Of a stretch of DNA of 64,000 nucleotides, positions 34,624-42,207 are shown in pieces. Source of the stretch: Lysobacterales bacterium (GTDB lineage Bacteria > Pseudomonadota > Gammaproteobacteria > Xanthomonadales > Ahniellaceae). The notes beneath the pieces are model-generated. The model was not told where the DNA came from. It did no database searches and worked only from the letters and a program-made list of their open reading frames with translations. The stretch lies in the NCBI GenBank assembly GCA_016703225.1, contig JADJCM010000002.1:186001-250000 (forward strand), given 5' to 3'. Each line of letters starts with the position of its first letter. Position 1 is the stretch's first letter. A program made the position numbers and the translations under genes.

Positions 34624-35748
34624 GTGCCCGAGCGCATGCGTGATGGATTGCTGATTCGCTGGCGTGGAGCTGGCGAGGCGCTGGAATGGCTGCGGATCGA
34701 GGGCGGGCGCGTTGGCTTCGTGCAGCGCGAGCAGGCGCCACCGGCGGCGGTGCTGACCAAGGCCGCGCGCATCGCAGTGCTGGTCCCGGCCGAGGACGTG
34801 TTCAGCATCGGCCTCGACTTGCCGGCACGCAAAGCCGATGCGGCACGCAAGGCGGCGGCGTTCGCGGCCGAGGAACAGGTGGCGGCGCCGATCGAGTCGG
34901 TGCAGGTCGCGCTCGGCGAGAGTGTCCACGATGGCCGCTGGCCGTGCGCGGTGATGGCGCGGCCGAAATTGGCGGCGCTCACCGCCGATCTGGCACGCCG
35001 CGGCATCGTTGCCGATGCGATCCATGCCGATGCCGCCTGTCTCGCGATCGGACGCGCGCTGCGCGGGCCGGACGGGCGCGTGCTGGTACGGCTCGATCGC
35101 GAACGCGCGCTGGCCTGCGACGACGTGCTGTGGCTGCGTGTCGTGTGCGGCGGCGAGTTGGCGACGTCCGAGTCGGTCGACGAACTGTTGCCGGAACTGG
35201 CACGCGGCCTGGCTGCGGCGGCGCCGGTGAACCTGTTGCAGGGCGAGTTTGCCGGCAGCCATCGTGGCGCCGGCGCAGTGCGCTGGTGGAAGTTCGCGGC
35301 CGGACTGACGCTGGCGGCGATCGGCGCGCAGACGCTGTGGATGCAGCTCGATGCCTGGCGCCTGCAGTCGCGACTGGACGCGCTGAATGTGGCCATGGTC
35401 GCCGTCTATCGCGAACGCTTCCCTGACGCGCAGCGCGTGCCCAATCCGCGGCAGATGATCGACAGCGCGCTGAAGCAGGCCGGCGCGGGCAGCAACGCCG
35501 GCGACTCGGGCATGGCCGTGCTCGCGCAGGCGGCACCCGTGCTGGCGGCGCAGACCCAGGTCGTGCTCGAGGGCGCCGAGTACCGCAACGGTCGCCTGGA
35601 GCTGCGTCTGGTCGCAGCCGATATCGGCACGCTCGACGCCTTGCGCGAAGGATTGGCCAGTTCAATGTCGATGAGCGCGACCCTGGACAACGCCAGCGCG
35701 CGCGAAGGCCGCGTCGAAGGCCGCCTCAGCATCGGAGCGAAGCCATGA
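34624..35748 (+). CDS. gspL: Type II secretion protein GspL
   Basis: 374 residues from GTG 34624; ATG 34636 is equally possible. An N-terminal actin-like cytoplasmic domain (LLIRWRGAGEALEWLRI, AVLVPAEDVFSIGLDLP) is followed by a single membrane helix (VRWWKFAAGLTLAAIGAQTLW, about 220-240) and a periplasmic ferredoxin-like domain. GspL links the GspE ATPase to the inner-membrane platform. It is separated from gspK by the divergent GntR-ABC-acyltransferase block and overlaps gspM. Confidence 0.88.
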   Translation: MPERMRDGLLIRWRGAGEALEWLRIEGGRVGFVQREQAPPAAVLTKAARIAVLVPAEDVFSIGLDLPARKADAARKAAAFAAEEQVAAPIESVQVALGESVHDGRWPCAVMARPKLAALTADLARRGIVADAIHADAACLAIGRALRGPDGRVLVRLDRERALACDDVLWLRVVCGGELATSESVDELLPELARGLAAAAPVNLLQGEFAGSHRGAGAVRWWKFAAGLTLAAIGAQTLWMQLDAWRLQSRLDALNVAMVAVYRERFPDAQRVPNPRQMIDSALKQAGAGSNAGDSGMAVLAQAAPVLAAQTQVVLEGAEYRNGRLELRLVAADIGTLDALREGLASSMSMSATLDNASAREGRVEGRLSIGAKP

Positions 35749-36236
35749 GCGCTTGGTGGTCGGCGCTGGCCGAGCGTGACCGGCGCTTCCTCTCGATTGG
35801 CGCCGCGATCGTCGCGCTGCTGCTGTTCTGGGCGCTGTGGTTCGACCCGCTGCGCGTGGCACGCGCCAGCCTCGCCGACAGCGTGCAGCAGGGCGAGGCC
35901 GATCTGGTCTACATGCAGGCGGCGGCGCAACGGCTGGCGACACTGCAATCAGGCGGCAGCGCCTCGGTGTTCGACCGCGGCGGCCGTTCGCTGCTCGCGC
36001 TCGCCGATGCCAGCGCGCGCGAAGCCCAGCTCGCGAATGCGCTGAAACGCATCGAGCCGGTGTCGAGCGGCCGCGTCGCGGTGTCGCTCGAAGCCGCCTC
36101 CTTCGATGCCATGGCCGGCTGGCTGGAACAACTGCAGCAACGCTACGGCGTGCGCGCCGAGGAATTCTCGATCAACCGCGCCGCCGGCATCGGCCAGGTC
36201 GACGCGCGCGTGGTGCTGGTCGATCCGGCGGAGTAG
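35745..36236 (+). CDS. gspM: Type II secretion protein GspM
   Basis: 163 residues. An N-terminal membrane helix (RRFLSIGAAIVALLLFWALWF) with the LAERDRRFL start typical of GspM, then a periplasmic coiled-coil and ferredoxin-like domain (VSSGRVAVSLEAASFDAMAGWLEQLQ). It pairs with GspL in the inner-membrane platform. ATGA overlap with gspL. The next T2SS gene, gspN, lies beyond the OLD-like insertion. Confidence 0.9.
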   Translation: MSAWWSALAERDRRFLSIGAAIVALLLFWALWFDPLRVARASLADSVQQGEADLVYMQAAAQRLATLQSGGSASVFDRGGRSLLALADASAREAQLANALKRIEPVSSGRVAVSLEAASFDAMAGWLEQLQQRYGVRAEEFSINRAAGIGQVDARVVLVDPAE

Positions 36237-36329
36237 CCAAATGCCGCTTAGCCCTGATCGCCTCCTTCCTTGCCGGCAGCATCGACCTGCACGACTTTGC
36301 ACCAGAATCCACCACGGGAGGGCCGCGCC

Positions 36330-38135
36330 ATGCGCCTGTTGCATTACCTTGAGATCGAGAACTTCAAGCGGTTCGGAGATCTCCAGCGCATCGAGCTTGA
36401 CCATCCGGCAGTCTTGATCGGTCCCAATAACTGCGGCAAGACCAGTGCCATTCAGGCGCTTGCCCTGTGGTCGCAGGCGGTGCGCAACTGGTACGACGTG
36501 CGCAAGGAATCGTCAGCCAGGGAGCGCACGGCAACCGCGCTGAATCGGTTGGCGATCGTCTCTGTCCCGGTGCAACGAACGAGGTTCTTCTGGCACAACA
36601 CGCGCGTGCAGAACGTCCCATTGACGATCACCGTGGGCGTTGAGTTCGGCGGCAGGGTCGTGCCTCTGGCCATGAAGTTCACCCATCGGGGCGATGAGCT
36701 GGTCTATTGCTCTCCGGACAAGAACAGTGCGCCCAATCTGGAGTTGATTCGGCATGCTGCGGCGGTATCCGTCGCGCTCCTGTACCCGATGTCAGGGCTG
36801 GAAACCGAAGAGAAGATCCTCAAGCCAGGCGCCGTGGATGTGTTGCTCGGGCAAGGCCAGACGGCTCAGGTGTTGCGCAATCTTTGTTTGATGGTGTTCA
36901 ACCAGTCTGCACAGGATTGGCAACGCATCGCGGATCTCATGCGACGACTCTTTGGCGTAGAAATCACGGCGCCAACCGAGACGAGTCGCGGCAGCATCGA
37001 GTTGCTGTATCGGCAGCCAGGCGTCAAGGAAGCGCTGGATGTCTCGTCGTCGGGACGCGGCTTTCAGCAGATGCTGCTGATTTTCGCCTACCTCTATTCG
37101 CACAAGCGCAGCGTGCTGCTGGTGGATGAGCCTGATGCACACCTCGAAATCCTGCGCCAGAAGCAGGTCTATGTGCTGCTGCGCGACATCGCTAGCGAGA
37201 ACGGTTCGCAAGTGGTGATGGTGACGCACTCCGAGGTGATCCTGGATGAGGCATTGGACAACAACCTGACGCTGTTGCTGGATGGGCGCGCGGACGACTT
37301 GGCGCGGAAGCAGGACATCCGCAACAGCCTCAAGCACTTTGGTGCCGAACACTACGTCAAGGCTCGTGAGCGCGGCTACGTGCTGTATGTGGAAGGCGGT
37401 ACCGACGTGGACATGCTCCGTGCCTTGGCCGAGCGGCTGGATCACCCGATTGCTCGGCGTTGGGACGAGCGCATCAACTCGTTCTACGTGCAGAACAACT
37501 ATCCGGACCAAAGCCTCGATGCCGAACTGGAGCGAGTGGAAGGGGGCTTCGGAGTGACACCGCAACAACACTTCAACGGCTTGCGCGGCCTGCTGCCCCG
37601 GTTGCGCGGGCTGGCCATCCTGGACAACGACGGGCGCAATCGGCAGAGCGCGCTCGGCGACCCGCTCACGATTGCCTACTGGAAGCGCTACGAGGCCGAG
37701 AACTACATCGTCACGCCAGCATTGCTGCGCGCATACGCAGCCAGCCAATACCCTCCGAGTGATCTGTTTGCCCAGCAGATGCAAACCGCCATTGATGAAG
37801 TGCTCGATGCATTGGTGCTGGAGCTGATCTTTGACAGCGCGCAGGCCGACTTCGCGGAATGGAAGAAGGCCAGTCCGGAACTGTCCCGCGTGCTGTGGGA
37901 GGCCAAGACGGAGCGACGTAAGCTCAGCGCGTTCGCCGAGGAGTTCTTCCGTCGACTGGCCCTGCGCGTGGGCGGCGGCCTATTGCTGCGCAAGGGCGAG
38001 TTGCATCGCCTGGTAGCGTTGGTGGCGCCGCAAACGATTGCGGCGGAAGTGCGCGAGAAACTGGACCTGCTGGCGGAGGTCTTTCCCAAGACGACCGACC
38101 CGGAGGGTGTCGACGATGTACCTGCGCAGGCATGA
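36330..38135 (+). CDS. OLD-like ATP-dependent endonuclease
   Basis: 601 residues from ATG 36330, with GGGAGG upstream. An N-terminal ABC-type ATPase (Walker A GPNNCGKT at 31-38, Walker B LLVDEPDAHLE around D266-E267, VTHSEVILDEAL) is followed by a TOPRIM-type nuclease domain with Glu355 (YVEGGTD) and Asp432/Asp434 (LDNDGR). This is the layout of the OLD family, linked to phage defence and recombination-associated DNA cleavage. No UvrD-like partner is next to it, so it resembles stand-alone class 1 OLD. It sits between gspM and gspN and its DNA looks less GC-rich than its neighbours, both signs of insertion. Confidence 0.82.
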   Translation: MRLLHYLEIENFKRFGDLQRIELDHPAVLIGPNNCGKTSAIQALALWSQAVRNWYDVRKESSARERTATALNRLAIVSVPVQRTRFFWHNTRVQNVPLTITVGVEFGGRVVPLAMKFTHRGDELVYCSPDKNSAPNLELIRHAAAVSVALLYPMSGLETEEKILKPGAVDVLLGQGQTAQVLRNLCLMVFNQSAQDWQRIADLMRRLFGVEITAPTETSRGSIELLYRQPGVKEALDVSSSGRGFQQMLLIFAYLYSHKRSVLLVDEPDAHLEILRQKQVYVLLRDIASENGSQVVMVTHSEVILDEALDNNLTLLLDGRADDLARKQDIRNSLKHFGAEHYVKARERGYVLYVEGGTDVDMLRALAERLDHPIARRWDERINSFYVQNNYPDQSLDAELERVEGGFGVTPQQHFNGLRGLLPRLRGLAILDNDGRNRQSALGDPLTIAYWKRYEAENYIVTPALLRAYAASQYPPSDLFAQQMQTAIDEVLDALVLELIFDSAQADFAEWKKASPELSRVLWEAKTERRKLSAFAEEFFRRLALRVGGGLLLRKGELHRLVALVAPQTIAAEVREKLDLLAEVFPKTTDPEGVDDVPAQA

Positions 38136-38313
38136 TGGGCGCTGCCAGCGGGTCCTTGCGGCTCTGGGCAAGCCGGCACGGGCTTCGGCGCATGGTGAAG
38201 CGCAGTTGCCACTACTGTTGCTGCAACCGGGCGGTTGATCCACTCTTTCCCTGTCCTGCGACGGCAAGCTTCGTCGCAGCGCATCTGGCGACAAGGCGAA
38301 TTCGAGGAAAAAG

Positions 38314-39078
38314 ATGAAAAGACTGCTGGGCTGGTTGCTGGCCTTGATCGTGCTGGGTGTGCTTTTTGTGGTGATCGTGGCGGCGACGCTGCCGGCGGCG
38401 ACTGCGTATCGGTATGCCGAGCCGAGCCTGCAACCGCTGCGATTGCAGGGCATCGAGGGCAGTCTGTGGAGTGGGCGCGCGACCCAGGTCAGTGCCTACG
38501 CGCTGCCACTCGGCGAGTTGCGCTGGACGCTCGATCCGTGGGCAGCGGTCGGGCTGCGCGCGCGCGGCGAGATGGCTTTGTCCGGTCGCGATCTGACCGC
38601 ATCGACGCGGATCGACGCCACCCGCGACCGCATGCTGCTGCAGGATGTCGCGGCGCGCATGCCGGCGAACATCCTGGCGCCGGCACTGGATATCCCGTCG
38701 CTGGTGCTGCTCGGCGAGATCGATCTCAAGCTCGCCGCACTCGAGCTGCGTGCCGGTCAGCTGCAGGCCGCGAGCGGCGTGCTGACCTGGCGCCAGGCTG
38801 GGGTTAGTGGTGCCGCCGAGGCGCGCTTCTCCGATCTGGTCGTGACCTTTTCCTCGCCGCGCGACGGCCTGATCGAGGGCGTGGTCAGCGACGACGGTGG
38901 CACTCTCGATGCGAGCGGCAGCGTGACGATCGAACGCGAACGCTTCCGCGCCGAAGTTCGGCTCGCGGTGCGCGGCGAAGATCCGCACTTGGCAGAGGCG
39001 CTGCGTTACGTCGGCGAGCGCACGGCCGATGGCTCGTCGTTGTTGCGGGTCGAAGGCACTTTGCGGAAGCTGTTCTGA
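38314..39078 (+). CDS. gspN: Type II secretion protein GspN
   Basis: 254 residues. An N-terminal membrane helix (GWLLALIVLGVLFVVIVAATLPA) precedes a β-rich periplasmic part with the family pattern LQGIEGSLWSGRATQV and GELRWTLDPWA. GspN is an accessory T2SS protein in xps-type systems. GAGGAAAAAG precedes the ATG. Its last base overlaps the start of the next gene. A 178-bp gap separates it from the OLD-like gene; only a doubtful 40-codon frame lies there. Confidence 0.85.
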   Translation: MKRLLGWLLALIVLGVLFVVIVAATLPAATAYRYAEPSLQPLRLQGIEGSLWSGRATQVSAYALPLGELRWTLDPWAAVGLRARGEMALSGRDLTASTRIDATRDRMLLQDVAARMPANILAPALDIPSLVLLGEIDLKLAALELRAGQLQAASGVLTWRQAGVSGAAEARFSDLVVTFSSPRDGLIEGVVSDDGGTLDASGSVTIERERFRAEVRLAVRGEDPHLAEALRYVGERTADGSSLLRVEGTLRKLF

Positions 39079-39860
39079 TGACAGTGCTCTCGCCCGCATT
39101 TCTGGATGCCGCGCTCGAGGTCGCCATCGAGGCCGCCGCTGCTGCCGAATCCGTGGTCGCGCGCCACTATCGCGCGCGCTTCGAGGTCGAGATCAAGGCC
39201 GATGCATCACCGGTCACGATCGCGGATCGCGAGGCCGAACAGGCGATCCTCGCGGTGCTGCGCGCTGCCTATCCGGACCATGCCGTATACGGCGAGGAAT
39301 ACGGCCGCAGCGGCGAGGGCGAGTTCCTCTGGCTGGTCGATCCGATCGACGGCACCAAGGCCTTCGTGCGCGGTTACCCGGTGTTCTCGACGCAAATCGC
39401 GCTGATGCATCGCGGCGATCTGGTGCTCGGCGTGTCCAGCGCCGGGCAGTTCGGCGAGCGCGCCTGCGCGCGGCTTGGCGGCGGCGCGTTCGTCAATGGC
39501 GAGCGCGTTCAGGTGGGGCCAGCCGCGTGTCTGGCTGACGGACAGCTTTCGCTCGGCAATCTCAAGACGCTCGCCGCCGACGCGCGGCGCTGGGCGGCGC
39601 TTGCGGGTCTGGTGCGCGGCGCCAATCGCACCCGCGGCTACGGCGACTTCCTGCACTACCACTACCTCGCGCGCGGCGCAGTGGACGCGGTGATCGAGTC
39701 CGACGTCAACATCCTCGACATCGCCGCGCTGGCGGTGATCGTGCGCGAGGCCGGCGCCGTGTTCACCGAACTCGACGGCGGTCCGCTCACGCTCGACACG
39801 CGCACGGTGCTGGCGGCGGTGCCGGCGCTGCATGACGAATTGCGGTTGCGGCTGGCCTGA
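39078..39860 (+). CDS. Inositol-monophosphatase family phosphatase (HisN/CysQ-like)
   Basis: 260 residues. Metal-binding motifs of the family are present: GEEYG (first Glu), WLVDPIDGTKAFVRGYPVFST (DPxDGT box) and ESDVNILDIAALAVIVREAG (C-terminal Asp). The GYPVFS and TRGYGDFLHYHYLA segments are closest to histidinol-phosphatase-type members, so it may serve histidine synthesis, but a 3'-phosphoadenosine phosphatase role is also possible. It overlaps gspN by one base and precedes nudE. Confidence 0.85.
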   Translation: MTVLSPAFLDAALEVAIEAAAAAESVVARHYRARFEVEIKADASPVTIADREAEQAILAVLRAAYPDHAVYGEEYGRSGEGEFLWLVDPIDGTKAFVRGYPVFSTQIALMHRGDLVLGVSSAGQFGERACARLGGGAFVNGERVQVGPAACLADGQLSLGNLKTLAADARRWAALAGLVRGANRTRGYGDFLHYHYLARGAVDAVIESDVNILDIAALAVIVREAGAVFTELDGGPLTLDTRTVLAAVPALHDELRLRLA

Positions 39861-39897
39861 AGCTGGGGCTCGGCCGCACTGCCGCTAGAATGCGCGG

Positions 39898-40455
39898 ATG
39901 AAGAAACTTCCGATCATCCACGCCCGCCGCCTGCTCGGCGAGGGCAGTCGCTTTCCGGTCGAGCAGCTCGACCTGGAGTTCAGCAACGGCGAGAAGCGCA
40001 CCTACGAGCGCATGCCCGGCTCCGGGCGCGGCGCCGTGATCATCGTGCCGATGCGCGACCCCGAGACCGTGCTGCTGATCCGCGAATACGTGTGCGGGCT
40101 GCACGCCTACGAACTCGGCCTGCCGAAGGGCCGACTCGAACGCGGCGAAGAGGTGCTCGAAGGCGCCAACCGTGAGCTCAAGGAAGAAGTCGGCGTCGGT
40201 GCGCGTCGGCTCAGCATCCTGCGCACGCTGTCGCTGGCGCCAACCTACATGGCGCATGTCACCCACGTCGTGCTGGCCGAGGACCTGTACGACGAGAAGC
40301 TCGAGGGCGACGAGCCCGAGGAGCTGGAGGTGGTGCCGTGGCGGCTCGACCAGTTGCACGAGCTGGTGCAGCGCGAGGACGTGACCGAGGGCCGCTCGAT
40401 CGCGGCGCTGTTCATGGCCCGCGAGGTGCTGGCCCGACGCGGTCGCGGCGCATGA
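39898..40455 (+). CDS. nudE: ADP-compounds hydrolase NudE
   Basis: 185 residues. A Nudix box (GLPKGRLERGEEVLEGANRELKEEVG) preceded by VLLIREYVCGLHAYELGLPKG, the NudE pattern. The enzyme splits ADP-ribose, NADH and Ap3A to nucleoside monophosphates. It lies between two phosphatase-like genes and overlaps cysQ by four bases; nudE-cysQ-mazG is a housekeeping nucleotide-cleaning cluster. Confidence 0.93.
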   Translation: MKKLPIIHARRLLGEGSRFPVEQLDLEFSNGEKRTYERMPGSGRGAVIIVPMRDPETVLLIREYVCGLHAYELGLPKGRLERGEEVLEGANRELKEEVGVGARRLSILRTLSLAPTYMAHVTHVVLAEDLYDEKLEGDEPEELEVVPWRLDQLHELVQREDVTEGRSIAALFMAREVLARRGRGA

Positions 40456-41264
40456 GCGCGTTCGACGCGGCGGCGACGCTGACGGCGGTGCGCGCGCTGG
40501 CGAAGCAGGCGGCAGACGCGATCATGCTCGTCTACGAAGGTGCGTTCGATGTCGCGCACAAGGACGACCGCTCGCCGCTGACCGCGGCCGATCTCGCCGC
40601 GCACCGCATCCTCGTCGATGGCCTGCGCGCGTTGACCCCGGAGATTCCGGTGCTATCCGAAGAATGCGCCGGTGCCGAGGTCAGCCTGCGACGCACCTGG
40701 TCGCGCTACTGGTGCGTTGATCCGCTCGATGGCACGCGCGAGTTCGTCAAGCGCAACGGCGAGTTCTGCATCTGCGTGGCGCTGATCGAGGACGGTGCGC
40801 CGGTGCTGGGCGTGGTGCACGCCCCGGTCAGCGGCCGCTGTCACTACGCCGCGCAGGGGCTCGGTGCCTTCGTGGTCGAGGCCGATGGCGCAACCCGCGC
40901 CATCCGCGTTGTCGCACCGAGTGCGGTCTGGCGCGTCGCCGGCAGTCGTTCCCATGGCGATGCGCGCACCGCCGGCGTTCTCGCCAAGCTCGGCGCCAAC
41001 GAACATCGGCCGATGGGCTCGGCGCTCAAGTTCGGACTGATCGCGGAAGGCGAAGCGGACTTGTACCTGCGCTTTGGACCGACCAGTGAATGGGACACCG
41101 CCGCCGGGCAGTGCATCGTCGAACAGGCCGGCGGCGCCGTGCTCGACCTGCACGGCGCGCCGCTGCGCTACAACCAGCGCGACAGCGTGCTCAACCCCGA
41201 TTTTGTAGCCTTCGGTGCACTCACCGCGCCGGTGCGCGCACAGTTGTTCGAGGCGCTGGCATGA
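40452..41264 (+). CDS. cysQ: 3'(2'),5'-bisphosphate nucleotidase CysQ
   Basis: 270 residues. It removes the 3' phosphate from PAP/PAPS, protecting sulfate assimilation and RNA turnover. Family motifs are LSEECAG (first metal Glu), WCVDPLDGTREFVKRNGEFCICVALI and EWDTAAGQCIVEQAGG (metal Asp). The start overlaps nudE and the stop overlaps mazG. Confidence 0.93.
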   Translation: MSAFDAAATLTAVRALAKQAADAIMLVYEGAFDVAHKDDRSPLTAADLAAHRILVDGLRALTPEIPVLSEECAGAEVSLRRTWSRYWCVDPLDGTREFVKRNGEFCICVALIEDGAPVLGVVHAPVSGRCHYAAQGLGAFVVEADGATRAIRVVAPSAVWRVAGSRSHGDARTAGVLAKLGANEHRPMGSALKFGLIAEGEADLYLRFGPTSEWDTAAGQCIVEQAGGAVLDLHGAPLRYNQRDSVLNPDFVAFGALTAPVRAQLFEALA

Positions 41265-42055
41265 ACGCGCATCCGATCGAACGCCTGCGCGCGATCATGG
41301 CGCGATTGCGCGATCCCGACGGCGGTTGTCCGTGGGATGTGCAGCAGAACTTTGCTTCGATCGCGCCGTATACGATCGAGGAGGCCTACGAAGTCGCCGA
41401 TGCCATCGACCGTGGCGACCGCGATGATTTGCGCGAGGAGCTGGGGGATCTGCTGCTGCAGGTCGTCTTCCACGCCAGGATGGCTGAAGAGGAAGGCAGC
41501 TTTGCATTCAACGACGTCGTCGCCGGCATCTGCGAAAAGATGGTGCGCCGTCATCCGCACGTGTTCGCCGACGCGGTGGTCGCCGACGCCGCGGCGCAGA
41601 CGCGTGCCTGGGAGGCGCACAAGCGCAGCGAGCAGGCCGGTCGCGAGGATCAGAGCGTGCTGGCCGGGGTCGCCGCCGGTCTGCCCGAGTGGATGCGCGC
41701 GCTCAAGTTGCAGAAGCGCGCGGCTGCAGTGGGCTTCGAGTGGCCGGACGTGCAACCGGTGCTGGACAAGCTGCACGAGGAAGTCGAGGAAGTGCGCGCC
41801 GAGTTCATCCAGGGCGCCGATCCGGCGCGGCTGCTCGACGAGATCGGCGATGTGCTGTTCGTGGCGATCAACGCCGCGCGCCACGCCGGCGTCGATCCAT
41901 CGAGCGCGCTGCGCCACGCCAATGCCAAGTTCGAGCGTCGCTTCCGCTTCATGGAGAGTGCGGCAGCCGCACGCGGCACCGTCCTCGCAGAGCTCGATCT
42001 GGCGACTCAGGAACAACTGTGGAGCGATGCCAAGCGGCAGGAACGTGAGCGCTGA
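41261..42055 (+). CDS. mazG: Nucleoside triphosphate pyrophosphohydrolase MazG
   Basis: 264 residues with two MazG repeats: CPWDVQQNFASIAPYTIEEAYEVADAI with EELGDLLLQVVFHA in the first, and KLHEEVEEVRAEF with DEIGDVLFVAINAARH in the second. The Glu/Asp clusters bind Mg2+. It hydrolyses NTPs to NMP and pyrophosphate and affects (p)ppGpp-linked survival. Last gene of the nudE-cysQ-mazG unit. Confidence 0.95.
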   Translation: MNAHPIERLRAIMARLRDPDGGCPWDVQQNFASIAPYTIEEAYEVADAIDRGDRDDLREELGDLLLQVVFHARMAEEEGSFAFNDVVAGICEKMVRRHPHVFADAVVADAAAQTRAWEAHKRSEQAGREDQSVLAGVAAGLPEWMRALKLQKRAAAVGFEWPDVQPVLDKLHEEVEEVRAEFIQGADPARLLDEIGDVLFVAINAARHAGVDPSSALRHANAKFERRFRFMESAAAARGTVLAELDLATQEQLWSDAKRQERER

Positions 42056-42207
42056 ATCGGAGGTGAAAGCGCGATGAACGTTGCTCGCTGGAACAAAAAT
42101 CCAACAAGTCGAGCACTACACTGCGCAGCAAATCGAGTCCCCGCCACGGCGGGCGATGTGCACAGGGTCCGCAGAGGCCCGCTGCAATCCAGGATACGGA
42201 GTGAGAG

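Noticed and set aside
38116..38238. Short frame of 40 codons overlapping the end of the OLD-like gene
   Set aside because: No ribosome site, odd composition and no partner motif; not supported as a gene.
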